From: Paludibacteraceae bacterium
GTDB lineage: Bacteria; Bacteroidota; Bacteroidia; Bacteroidales; Paludibacteraceae
Length of the DNA stretch: 64,000 nt
Reading direction: 5' to 3'
Assembly (NCBI GenBank): GCA_017477325.1
Contig: JAFUWV010000002.1
Coordinates: 310,001 to 374,000 of the forward strand
Part shown: piece after piece, positions 8,158 through 15,844 of the stretch
How the letters are laid out: each line of letters begins with the position of its first letter
Position numbering within the stretch: position 1 is the first letter of the stretch
Notes under the pieces: generated by a model
Database searches by the model: none
What the model saw: the letters and a program-made list of their open reading frames with translations, nothing else
What the model was told of the DNA's origin: nothing
Translations under genes and position numbers: made by a program

Positions 8158-8458
8158 AACAGACATAGAAAGGAGCGAAAGAAATGAGAGAGATAGTATT
8201 GTTATTCGTGATAGTGTCATTGTGCGTATTGCTGGTGATACAGTATATAAAGACCGTTGGCATACAGAATATAAAGACCGCATTGTGCAACAAGTGGATA
8301 CAGTTGTGCAAGTGGATGAAAGAGTTGTGGAGACGGTTGTTGAGAAAAAGATAATACCTAAATGGACATGGTATTGTGTAGGGGTTTGTGTTTTTTTGAT
8401 TGTTGTTTTAGTGATTTGGGTTATTTATAGGGCTTATAGGGCATATAGGCACCTATAG
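8069..8458 (+). CDS. u-spanin-like lipoprotein with C-terminal membrane anchor
   Basis: 129 residues. The N-terminus is a lipoprotein signal, LLILSMLTVSC, with the lipid-carrying Cys at residue 19. A charged, probably coiled middle follows (residues 20-95, RSERNERDSIVIRDS and similar). One transmembrane helix lies near 102-122 (WYCVGVCVFLIVVLVIWVIY). An outer-membrane lipid anchor at one end and an inner-membrane helix at the other is the architecture of unimolecular spanins such as phage T1 gp11 (about the same length), which fuse the two membranes in the last step of lysis. Its start lies inside the end of the DUF5675 gene in another frame. The last ten codons are built from a dispersed TTATAGGGC repeat. 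Confidence 0.65.
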   Translation: MEKKYLYVLLILSMLTVSCKTYQASSESNKTDIERSERNERDSIVIRDSVIVRIAGDTVYKDRWHTEYKDRIVQQVDTVVQVDERVVETVVEKKIIPKWTWYCVGVCVFLIVVLVIWVIYRAYRAYRHL

Positions 8459-8463
8459 GGCTA

Positions 8464-8590
8464 ATAAGAAAAGCGGCTGTCGCGAGACACCCGCTTTCGT
8501 TTTTACATTATCACCTTATCACATTTTTGAGGGTAAAATTAATCGTAAAATCACATTTTCGGCATGATTTTCTGCCCAAAAATCACATTT
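8464..8590 (-). ncRNA. Candidate small RNA of about 120 nt
   Basis: A strong minus-strand promoter at 8628-8597 faces the terminator at 8497-8470, and no reading frame lies between. The predicted RNA contains three AAAATGTGA words whose cores (plus-strand TCACAT) start at 8519, 8551 and 8583, exactly 32 bases apart, and ends in the terminator hairpin with a U-rich tail. No known RNA family was recognised. It could also be a decayed leader. Confidence 0.5.
8470..8504. terminator. Bidirectional intrinsic terminator
   Basis: AAAGCGG at 8470-8476 pairs with CCGCTTT at 8491-8497, with GTC/GAC inside and a GCGA loop. On the plus strand TTTTT follows at 8500-8504; on the minus strand TTTTCTTATT follows. 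It can end both the lysis cassette and the minus-strand small RNA. Confidence 0.8.
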
Positions 8591-8596
8591 TCGCTG

Positions 8597-8628
8597 CAAA
8601 AGTAGTGAAAGTTTTTGGAATGAGCAAA
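8597..8628 (-). promoter_or_regulatory. Promoter of the candidate small RNA
   Basis: TTTG at 8628-8625, 20 bases, TACTTTTG at 8604-8597 on the minus strand: a perfect Bacteroidetes promoter with no downstream coding gene on that strand. Confidence 0.75.
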
Positions 8629-8702
8629 AGTTGAAAGTTGAGAGGTGAGAGTTGAGAGTTGAGAGAAGTTTTAGAGTTAAGAGTTAAGAGTTTAGAGTTT
8701 CT
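8629..8702. repeat. Purine-rich GTTGAGAG / GTTAAGAG repeats
   Basis: Consecutive TTGAAAG, TTGAGAG, TTAAGAG words. The same family, inverted, is found at about 50755-50785 in front of guaA. A GGTTACTGGTTACGGG word at 8730-8745 recurs at 10725-10755 and 10802-10826. The gap from 8703 to 8794 holds nothing else recognised. Confidence 0.7.
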
Positions 8703-8794
8703 CTCGCTCTCAGCCCGCGCTTTTTAGCGGGTTACTGGTTACGGGAGCCATGCGGAGGAGGAATTGGACATGAATTACCATGCACAGCCTCGCA

Positions 8795-8882
8795 GATCGT
8801 ACCCCTTGTGGGTAAAGCACATTTATGATCGTACCCCCTTGCGGGTAAAGCACATTTATGATCGTACCCCTTGTGGGTAAAG
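8795..8882. repeat. 32/33-bp direct repeat, two full copies and a partial third
   Basis: Copies start at 8795, 8827 and 8860 and carry GATCGTACCCC, TTGTGGGTA, AAGCACATTTAT. Within each, TACCC and GGGTA form an inverted repeat, so each unit can make a small hairpin. No spacers lie between copies. A short open frame through it is only a by-product. Confidence 0.9.
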
Positions 8883-8926
8883 AATTAATCATAAATTCGT
8901 GCCCTTTAGTGCCCTTTAGTGTAGTT

Positions 8927-9951
8927 TTAACAAGACTTATACGGCAATGTCCTAAGTTCCTTCTGTAATTCTATAATTACCTCAATTAGTTGCTCAAAGG
9001 TTGGTGCCTCATTATTATATATCATGTGAAGCAACATATATTCGTAATCCTCACGCCATGCATCCATTATATGCCTTGGAGGCAAGATGGATAAGGTCGC
9101 AGGGAAAAGTGTATCGTAATCAAAGCCCTTTAGATTAATAAACTGACGGCGATGGTCTATGATTGTACGATATAATTGTTCATCGCGCAAGGCTCTTTCA
9201 GCAACACCTTTTAGCTTCAAACAATATAAATCATATAGGTGTCGCGACATACGTAATGTACGAATTCCTCCAGCAGGTTGTGCAAACTCCTCATGGAGAA
9301 GAAATATCTTTTCCAAACACGTTCTTTCCGGTACCACTACACTCGGAATAGAAAAAGATGGTTCCGCTACAACAGACTCAGGTAAATATTGATCAATAAA
9401 AGATTGCAGAGTTTCTACTTTGATCGGTTGTTGCATACTGCGCCCGCTAACCTCAATCAGCACACAATGACGAATATACGGACTCTCCGGCAGAACAGAC
9501 TTATATTCAATCTCAATCGTCTCCGGATCAGTCGTGCTGACGGAAGTGATATTTACATTTACCTTGAAAGCCTCGGCATCAATGCCTTGTGCAATAAGCG
9601 CGTCGCGCACATCAAATTGCATTTTCTCCCGCACGAATGAACAAGCTGCACGACGCAATTTATCGCTGATCTGAGTACGCGACAGTGTTCCAACAAATCC
9701 GAGAAATCACGGTTTATGGCGACGTCTATATCTTCCGAGAAACGTTCAATCATATGCCAGCACTTACTTAATGATGTACCGCCTTTGAACGAGAGATGCT
9801 CCGCGTATGGCAAAGAGAACACCGCTTTGAGGACTTGAGTCACCCACCAATCCTTTTCAATAATTTGTTCAGGTAACTTACGATTTGATTTGGCAGCTAC
9901 TTGATTGATAAAGTCTATCTTAACCTCATCAGGTAATTCGGAAAACTTCAT
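8927..9951 (-). pseudogene. abiEii: AbiEii-type nucleotidyltransferase toxin, frameshifted
   Basis: The first frame (from ATG 9951) has [16 protein letters not shown], the FKGGTSLSK motif and SEDIDVAI, the nucleotidyltransferase core of AbiEii/AbiGii toxins. After AINRDF it loses sense, and a second frame continues [18 protein letters not shown], then the usual C-terminal body to 8927. The break is near 9700-9706; one missing base (TTC-CTC-GGA expected) would restore a protein of about 341 residues. AbiEii transfers nucleotides to targets in type IV toxin-antitoxin systems. As written the toxin is dead unless frameshifting or sequencing error is involved. It overlaps the antitoxin by ATGA. 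Confidence 0.85.
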
Positions 9952-10553
9952 AATGACAATAATATTTTACGCACCCACATAGGCGCAAGTTGGATATCAT
10001 GGTTAAAATCTTCGGCAGAAACATGTTCCATGTGTTTCTTGATAACACTCATTTGTTCCTCTGATAATTGGTCCTTGCCAATATCGCGCATAGCAGATAC
10101 AATCATCATCATTAGTCGGGAATTGAATGCGAATTTCTTTGCGGAGGATGTATGCAGGAACTGAATACCTTTACCTTCTCCAATAGGTACGCGACGAGTG
10201 GAACCGGTTGTGTAGAATACCGCATTTGCCGGCACTTGAGTTGAAAGACCAAGCATATTTAAGGCATAGGCGCCTGTAGGCACTATCGTCGTCTTGTCAC
10301 GACGCGAAATGGCTACTGCTATGTCTAACATGGATGGGTACAAAACACCCAGGCCATATTGTGTATCAATCTTCGGATAATAGTAAATACCCGGAGCGAT
10401 ACGAATTAGCGTTTTCTCGTCCTCTAATCTTTGTAGCACTTTACGAATCGCTTCCGGCGAGGCAATATCTGAAAAGTCCTGCCCAAAAAAGAACGTTCCT
10501 CGCTCATTGTCAAGGACTCTTTGCCTGGCTATATTCTGCGCACTATCTTTCAT
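9948..10553 (-). CDS. abiEi: AbiEi-family antitoxin with N-terminal winged helix
   Basis: 201 residues from the ATG that opens [16 protein letters not shown]; earlier in-frame starts lie upstream of the promoter and are excluded. The N-terminal part has the [26 protein letters not shown] helix-turn-helix and [12 protein letters not shown] wing typical of DUF6088/AbiEi proteins; the middle has [15 protein letters not shown] and the [13 protein letters not shown] strand pair. AbiEi represses its own operon by binding inverted repeats and counteracts AbiEii. The TGA overlaps the toxin start as ATGA, so the two are translationally coupled. The antitoxin is intact although its toxin is broken. Confidence 0.88.
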   Translation of the reverse strand: MKDSAQNIARQRVLDNERGTFFFGQDFSDIASPEAIRKVLQRLEDEKTLIRIAPGIYYYPKIDTQYGLGVLYPSMLDIAVAISRRDKTTIVPTGAYALNMLGLSTQVPANAVFYTTGSTRRVPIGEGKGIQFLHTSSAKKFAFNSRLMMMIVSAMRDIGKDQLSEEQMSVIKKHMEHVSAEDFNHDIQLAPMWVRKILLSL

Positions 10554-10583
10554 TTCTGTCACACATTTATTAAAAAAGTGGGA

Positions 10584-10646
10584 CAAAATTACTGTTTTGT
10601 TTTGAATTGTGCAAATATTCATTCAAAATTTTTGCGTATATACGCA
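10584..10646 (-). promoter_or_regulatory. abiE promoter with upstream palindromic operator
   Basis: Minus-strand TTTG at 10615-10612, 20 bases, TAATTTTG at 10591-10584. Eighteen bases upstream of the -33 box lies a perfect 14-bp palindrome, TGCGTATATACGCA (10633-10646), a likely site for AbiEi autorepression. Confidence 0.7.
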
Positions 10647-10780
10647 TTTTTATTCATTTTGCCGCTATTTTGACCCTCTATAAGCACATATAAGCAGATC
10701 TATGCGCCAATAGGGCTAATAAGAGGTTACTGGTTACTGGTGACTGGTGACTGGAGCCTCGCAATTGTGCCGCAACCATC

Positions 10781-10797
10781 ATTCCCCACTGGGGAAT
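10781..10797. terminator. Short hairpin upstream of the rmlB stop region
   Basis: ATTCCCC/GGGGAAT arms with a 3-base loop, past the rmlB stop on the minus strand, inside a stretch of GGTTACTGG repeats. No long T-run, so the function is uncertain. Confidence 0.4.
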
Positions 10798-10830
10798 AAA
10801 TGGGTTACTGGTTACGGGTTACTGGGGTTG

Positions 10831-11964
10831 TCAGTCTGCGCCGTACATCTTACGGTAGTAGTTCTGATAGTCGCCTGAGGTGACATTGTCGAGCCACTGC
10901 TGGTTGTCGAGATACCAGCGCACAGTCTTCTCGATACCTTCTTCGAACTGTAGCGACGGCTCCCAACCGAGTTCCTGCTGCAGTTTGCGCGAGTCGATAG
11001 CATAGCGCATGTCGTGGCCTGCGCGGTCGGTGACGAAAGTGATGAGGTCGAGGTCTTCGCCCTCTTTGCGTCCCAGCAGACGGTCCACAGTGTTGATGAG
11101 CACGCGGATAAGGTCGATATTCTTCCACTCGTTGAATCCGCCTATGTTATAGGTCTGAGCCACCTCTCCTTTATGGAAAATAAGGTCGATGGCACGGGCA
11201 TGGTCTTCGACGTAGAGCCAGTCTCTGACATTCTCACCTTTGCCATAGACGGGCAGGGGTTTGCGGTGGCGGATGTTATTGATGAAGAGCGGAATCAGCT
11301 TCTCGGGGAACTGGTAAGGACCATAGTTGTTGGAGCAGTTGGTGACGATGGTAGGCATACCGTAGGTGTCGTGGAAAGCGCGAACGAAATGGTCGGAAGA
11401 AGCCTTTGCGGCGGAGTAGGGCGAGTGGGGGTTGTATTTGGTAGTCTCAGTGAAGAACTGCTCGCCGTAAGCCAGGTGCTGTTTGCCGGATGAAGCCTTG
11501 GTGGTGAAAGGAGGGTTGATGCCCTCGGAGTGAGTTATCTCGAGTGCGCCATACACCTCGTCGGTGGAGATATGATAGAAGCGTTTGCCTTCGTATTTCT
11601 CGGGCAGCGTCTCCCAATAGAGTTTGGCAGCCTGAAGCATAGATAGTGTGCCCATGACGTTGGTGCGGGCGAAGGTGAACGGGTCTTTGATGGAGCGGTC
11701 CACATGGCTCTCGGCAGCGAGATGAATGATGCCGGTCACGTGCTCCTGCTGCATGAGGCTGTAGATGGTGTCGAAATCGCAGATGTCGGCCCGGACGAAG
11801 CGGTAGTTGGGACGGTTCTCGATGTCGCGCAGGTTCTCAAGATTGCCTGCATAGGTCAGACAATCGACATTGATGATGCGGTATTCAGGATATTTATTGA
11901 CGAAAAGTCGTACTACATGGCTGCCGATGAATCCGGCGCCGCCGGTGATGATGATGCTCTGCAT
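10831..11964 (-). CDS. rmlB: dTDP-glucose 4,6-dehydratase
   Basis: 377 residues, normal length. An extended short-chain dehydrogenase: NAD-binding GGAGFIGSHVV at residues 8-18, the catalytic Thr-Asp-Glu in STDEVYG, and YSAAK with the catalytic Tyr and Lys. It removes water from dTDP-glucose to form the 4-keto-6-deoxy sugar, second step of dTDP-rhamnose and related sugars for surface polysaccharide. rmlA, rmlC and rmlD are not in the window, so it must rely on genes elsewhere. The start matches the family (MQSIIITGGAGFIG). It follows the CotH gene by 68 bases on the same strand. Confidence 0.96.
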   Translation of the reverse strand: MQSIIITGGAGFIGSHVVRLFVNKYPEYRIINVDCLTYAGNLENLRDIENRPNYRFVRADICDFDTIYSLMQQEHVTGIIHLAAESHVDRSIKDPFTFARTNVMGTLSMLQAAKLYWETLPEKYEGKRFYHISTDEVYGALEITHSEGINPPFTTKASSGKQHLAYGEQFFTETTKYNPHSPYSAAKASSDHFVRAFHDTYGMPTIVTNCSNNYGPYQFPEKLIPLFINNIRHRKPLPVYGKGENVRDWLYVEDHARAIDLIFHKGEVAQTYNIGGFNEWKNIDLIRVLINTVDRLLGRKEGEDLDLITFVTDRAGHDMRYAIDSRKLQQELGWEPSLQFEEGIEKTVRWYLDNQQWLDNVTSGDYQNYYRKMYGAD

Positions 11965-12032
11965 AGATGAAGTGTTTTTATGATTTAGCGGTTGGGCGAA
12001 TTATCGAATGGTTGATTCAGCGATTGATGGAA

Positions 12033-13475
12033 TTACCAGTAAATACTACCTATTTTGGTGGTGAAGAAGTTGTTTTGGTCGGATAGCAGGTGATAGTGAT
12101 AGTTGTTGCCCCAGTTGGCGGCCTCGTCGTAGATAGCGCAGTCTTCGCCGGTGTCGTTGTTGACATACTGCTCTATCATCCGGTGCCACTCAAGGATACG
12201 TGCTTGAGATTTCTCTTTGCTGAACTCGCCTGCTGCCAGTTCTTTTATATAACGCTTGTATGTATCTTCAAACTCTTTTACGGAAAGCACTTTGCGCATC
12301 AGTATGCGGTCGCCTCCACGACTGCCCCAGTTGAGCATATCGTGTGTTCCGGGGTCGATACCCATGCCGTCGGTGCCGAGTGTGTTGTCGTAGTCGAAAG
12401 GAATGAAGTAGAAGCGGTGCTGGTCGTCGAAGAAGAAGTAGTAGTTGTTGGCATTGATCCAGTAGTCGTCCCACATCCCGACCATGACATTGACCGCATA
12501 GGCACGCAGAAAGAGGTCCACATCCATGTGCTGCAGAAGCCACTGCTTGAGTTCTTCGCTTCCGGACTTGAGCGGTGTCATGCCACCGATGAAGTCGCGA
12601 AGTTCCTGCTTGGCCGCCTCGAGACCTTCATCCTTGTTGGTCTTGAGGTTGTAGGTGTAAGAAGTGTAGTCGTCGCTGACTCCCATAGAGGCGTTCTGGT
12701 CGCTCAGGCTGGCGCCCCATGCAGCTTTCCACATGTTGCCGTTCTCGCCCGAGATATGTCCCAGTTTGGCATGGTTGTGTATCCAGCCTTTCCTCGGATT
12801 CTCTACCAACTCGTAAATGCCGAAGTATGCAGGTTTCTCATCGCCTTCGACATAGATGCTGAGGCGGCAGTAGCATGCGCGGGGTGCCGACCACACTCCG
12901 AAGCGGCGGAAGAGGTCGTAGCAATAGATCTCGCGGCAATACATAGGGTCGCACTTGTGCCATTTGAGTATCACACGGTCGGAACCGAAGAAGCGCTCGC
13001 CGGTAGTGTATTCCGTGAACTTGATGCCGAAATGAGCATGGTGCCAGTCGGCATTATGAGGGTTGTGCATCTCTCCGTTGCCTCCTTCAGGTCTGACGCG
13101 CGAGGTGTTGCCACGAGGACGCAGACCTACAGAGTCACGCTGATAGGTGACACCGTCTTTGGTGTAGGTCCAACGCGCAGGAACATAAATGCCATTGTTA
13201 GGATTCTGGTCGAAGTTTTGCAGATACCGGTTCCAGTTCTGCTCGGTGACGGTGATGGTTATCTCAGGCACTTTGCTAAGGTCGTAGAGGTAGTCGGGGT
13301 TGCGGTCCTGGTCGGGAGTACGCGAGTCAACAGGGTCGGGTGTCACGGGGTCTACGACGACGGTGCTGTCCCCAGTCTGAGGGTTTCCGGGGTCTTCAGG
13401 ATTGACGACAACGACGTTGCAAGCCATGAGTGCCAATGAGAGAGCTAAACAAATGTATATTCCGACTTTTGTCAT
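12033..13475 (-). CDS. CotH-kinase family lipoprotein
   Basis: 480 residues. A lipoprotein signal ends at LALMAC (Cys19), followed by a Pro/Asp/Thr-rich linker (residues 25-60). The body matches CotH-type protein kinases: GLRPRGNTSR (ATP-binding loop), FGIKFTEY with a lysine, YFGIYELVENPRKGW, DVDLFLRAYAVNVMVGMWDDYW and IPFDYDNTLGTD with the metal-binding acidic residues. Bacillus CotH phosphorylates spore-coat proteins; Bacteroidetes relatives are exported and their substrates are unknown. ATP supply outside the cytoplasm is an open question for such lipoproteins. The gene shares its strand with rmlB downstream and may be co-transcribed with it. Confidence 0.85.
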   Translation of the reverse strand: MTKVGIYICLALSLALMACNVVVVNPEDPGNPQTGDSTVVVDPVTPDPVDSRTPDQDRNPDYLYDLSKVPEITITVTEQNWNRYLQNFDQNPNNGIYVPARWTYTKDGVTYQRDSVGLRPRGNTSRVRPEGGNGEMHNPHNADWHHAHFGIKFTEYTTGERFFGSDRVILKWHKCDPMYCREIYCYDLFRRFGVWSAPRACYCRLSIYVEGDEKPAYFGIYELVENPRKGWIHNHAKLGHISGENGNMWKAAWGASLSDQNASMGVSDDYTSYTYNLKTNKDEGLEAAKQELRDFIGGMTPLKSGSEELKQWLLQHMDVDLFLRAYAVNVMVGMWDDYWINANNYYFFFDDQHRFYFIPFDYDNTLGTDGMGIDPGTHDMLNWGSRGGDRILMRKVLSVKEFEDTYKRYIKELAAGEFSKEKSQARILEWHRMIEQYVNNDTGEDCAIYDEAANWGNNYHYHLLSDQNNFFTTKIGSIYW

Positions 13476-13498
13476 AATTTCTGCATAATTGTATGGTG

Positions 13499-13506
13499 CA
13501 AAGTTA
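13499..13506 (-). promoter_or_regulatory. -7 box for the CotH lipoprotein gene
   Basis: TAACTTTG on the minus strand 24 bases before the start codon. No good -33 TTTG at the usual distance was seen. Confidence 0.45.
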
Positions 13507-13634
13507 ATACTTTTTTTTAGAATTTCACCTACAAAAACGGTGCCGCATAAGTTTCTGTAACATTAAAATCTGTAACACACAGAAAATCAGTGGTGTTCGA
13601 AAGTGCTTTTTCTTGCTCTGCATAAGTCAAAAAA

Positions 13635-13666
13635 CTTGCACAGATGCGTTTTTTGCCATAACTTTG
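13635..13666 (+). promoter_or_regulatory. Promoter of the VWA lipoprotein gene
   Basis: CTTG at 13635-13638, 20 bases, TAACTTTG at 13659-13666. Transcription would begin near 13673, just before the AACTTGAC repeat. Confidence 0.7.
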
Positions 13667-13676
13667 CATCGTCAAA

Positions 13677-13795
13677 TCAAACTTGACAAACTCGACGAAC
13701 TTATCCACGGCTCAGCCGATCGTGAGAGCGTAGCGAACAAAGAAACTCAACGAACTTGACAAACTTGACAAACTTGACGAACTTATCAAACGTAA
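13677..13795 (+). repeat. AACTTGACAAACTTGACGAACTT-type repeat in a leader
   Basis: Two blocks of 9-base words (AACTTGACA, AACTTGACG, AACTTATCA) flanking a non-repeated 45-base piece. Same family as the arrays behind guaB, pyrB and pyrC. It makes up most of the 5' leader of the VWA gene. Confidence 0.85.
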
Positions 13796-13807
13796 CTTTA
13801 TACCATT

Positions 13808-15043
13808 ATGAAAACAAGACATTTTATTTTCAGTGCACTATTTATGTTGCTGCTGGTAGCAGGGTGCACCAAGAACAGTGCTCCGGTGGAGCCGGGTGTA
13901 GACTATGCGGACTTTGTTTCAGGAGGTGAGAAAGCTTATGGAGACGCAGGTGGCGGTGAGGTTCCCGGTGATCCGGGAGAGCACACAGGTGCACAGGCAG
14001 GCAAGGTGACAGCCGGTGAGTGGCGCGACCTTGACAACTGGATGTTCTGGTCGGATTTGATGCAGAACAAGGTTATTGACGAGAACCAGACGGAGTCGGA
14101 CTATACAGGCATGAGCGAGTATTGGAAGATGTTCACCAACAACCGTGTGGCAGTCAGCGTGACCGATGCTACGGGCAAGGCTCAGTGCGGAGTGGAGGTG
14201 AAGCTGATGCGCAGCGGTGCTGAGATATGGTCGGCTCAGACTGACAATCACGGCAAGGCCAACTTGTGGGTAAGTCCGTGGCAGAGTGAGACCGGTGTCA
14301 GCGCGGCAGACCTCAAACTGGCAGCAGCAGGGGTTACGCTTGAGAGCGTGGCACTGACGGCATGGGGAGAGGAGCCTGTGGAGAACACTATAGTGGTTGA
14401 TGCTACCGATGTGAAGGCTCTTGATATAGCTTTCATAGTTGACGCTACGGGTTCGATGGGTGACGAGATAAGTTTCCTGAAGAAGGACCTGCAGTCGATA
14501 ATAGAGCGCGTGATGCAGCAGCAGACGGATGCGAAGATCCGCACGGCAGCATTGTTCTATCGTGACGAGGGTGACGAGTACGTGACCAAGCGCAACGACT
14601 TCACTGACAAACTGAGCGAGACCATCAATTACATAGGAAAGCAGTCGGCAGGTGGCGGAGGCGACTATCCGGAGGCAGTGCATACCGCCTTGGAGAAGGG
14701 TCTGCAAGAGCTGAGTTGGAAAGAGACGGGTGCGCAAAAGTTAGCCTTCCTTCTGCTTGACGCTCCTCCACACTACACGGATGCAGTGGTAGAGAGTCTG
14801 CAGAAGTCGATAAAAGAATATGCCAAGCAGGGGATACGTATCATACCCGTGGCAGCAAGCGGAGTGGACAAAAATACGGAATTCTTCCTGCGTTTCGCTG
14901 CCATACTGACCGACGGAACTTACGTGTTCATCACTAATGACAGCGGCATAGGAGGCGACCATATCCGTGCTACGGTAGGCGACTACGAGGTGGAACTGCT
15001 GAACGACTTGCTCACAAGACTGATTGTGCAGTATCTTGAGTGA
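13808..15043 (+). CDS. VWA-domain lipoprotein
   Basis: 411 residues. Lipoprotein signal LLLVAGC with Cys20, then a Gly/Pro/Glu linker to about residue 70. Residues 105-200 look like an Ig-like or carboxypeptidase-regulatory-like domain (VAVSVTDATGKAQCGVEVKL, then KANLWVSPW). From about 205 a von Willebrand A domain begins DIAFIVDATGSMGDE, carrying the MIDAS Asp-x-(Thr)-Gly-Ser pattern, with LLDAPPH as the later Asp strand and a GGDYPEA turn typical of bacterial VWA proteins. The protein is probably lipid-anchored at the cell surface and binds a partner through a metal ion. Its 3' end overlaps convergent birA by 32 bases. Confidence 0.85.
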   Translation: MKTRHFIFSALFMLLLVAGCTKNSAPVEPGVDYADFVSGGEKAYGDAGGGEVPGDPGEHTGAQAGKVTAGEWRDLDNWMFWSDLMQNKVIDENQTESDYTGMSEYWKMFTNNRVAVSVTDATGKAQCGVEVKLMRSGAEIWSAQTDNHGKANLWVSPWQSETGVSAADLKLAAAGVTLESVALTAWGEEPVENTIVVDATDVKALDIAFIVDATGSMGDEISFLKKDLQSIIERVMQQQTDAKIRTAALFYRDEGDEYVTKRNDFTDKLSETINYIGKQSAGGGGDYPEAVHTALEKGLQELSWKETGAQKLAFLLLDAPPHYTDAVVESLQKSIKEYAKQGIRIIPVAASGVDKNTEFFLRFAAILTDGTYVFITNDSGIGGDHIRATVGDYEVELLNDLLTRLIVQYLE

Positions 15044-15818
15044 TCACGTAGCGCACTTGCTTGAAGTGATAGCGGCGGATGCTTTGGTCTTGCAACATAA
15101 GACAGAGGCGTCCGCTGTTGTCTATATCAACTATCTGTGCGAGGAACTGGCGGCTGTCAGCATTCTGAAGGATACTTGTAGGCAGGGCTGACACTTCCCG
15201 CTCTACATAAGGATACCAGCCCTCTTTGCGATACAAGTGCTGCATGTATAGGTGCTTCAGTTCTTGCGGGCGCTGAAGCAACGGGAGCAGCTGACAGAAG
15301 GCTTCTGTGATTTGCCGCATCAGCATGTGGAGGTCGTATTGCTCTCCCGTGAGCTGTGTCAGCGAGACAGGGTTGGGAGCAGGGGAGAGAAAGCGCTTTT
15401 GGTTGACATTGAGTCCGACACCTATGACAGAGGCCGACAGCCGGCTTCCGGCAAGCGTGTTCTCGATGAGTATTCCTGATAGTTTCTTGTCACCGACATA
15501 GATGTCGTTAGGCCACTTGATAGCGGGCGGACAGGAGAGCAGACTGCCCAGTACGTTTACTATAGCGAGCGGAGCGAGCATGGAGAGGCGGAACTGGTCG
15601 GCAGCACTGAGGTCTGCAGGCCGGAGCAGCGTGGAGAACAGCAGGTTCTTGCCTTGCTCTGACTCCCAGGAGTTGCCTTGCTGCCCTCGTCCGGCAGTCT
15701 GGTAGAAGGTGTAGAGGGTGTAGAGGTCGGGCAGCTGCTGACCGTCGCTGAGCATCTGCTTGAGGCGGTTGTTGGTGGAGTCGGTCTCGTCGATATAATG
15801 CAATAAGTCGCTCTTCAT
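15012..15818 (-). CDS. birA: Biotin--[acetyl-CoA-carboxylase] ligase
   Basis: 268 residues, the short ligase-only form without the N-terminal DNA-binding domain, so it cannot act as a repressor. Motifs: DETDSTN, AGRGQQGNSWES (biotinyl-AMP loop), KWPNDIYVGDKKLSGILIE (catalytic Lys) and GVGLNVNQ. It joins biotin to carboxylase carrier proteins in the cytoplasm. The start lies 26 bases after dacB on the same strand, so the two are likely co-transcribed. Its 3' end runs into the convergent VWA gene. Confidence 0.93.
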   Translation of the reverse strand: MKSDLLHYIDETDSTNNRLKQMLSDGQQLPDLYTLYTFYQTAGRGQQGNSWESEQGKNLLFSTLLRPADLSAADQFRLSMLAPLAIVNVLGSLLSCPPAIKWPNDIYVGDKKLSGILIENTLAGSRLSASVIGVGLNVNQKRFLSPAPNPVSLTQLTGEQYDLHMLMRQITEAFCQLLPLLQRPQELKHLYMQHLYRKEGWYPYVEREVSALPTSILQNADSRQFLAQIVDIDNSGRLCLMLQDQSIRRYHFKQVRYVITQDTAQSVL

Positions 15819-15844
15819 TATTCACTAACCTCAGGAGAGTCGTT

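Noticed and set aside
8795-8882. Possible CRISPR array
   Set aside because: Repeats are directly adjacent without spacers and no cas gene is present. The same holds for the 16-bp repeats at 3477-3587.
8710-8892. 60-codon minus-strand frame
   Set aside because: Made of the 32-bp direct repeat (repeated TIINVLYPQG); no start signal.
12090-13439. 449-codon plus-strand open frame opposite the CotH lipoprotein gene
   Set aside because: Val/Ala-rich translation without domains; it mirrors the codon bias of the real gene on the other strand.
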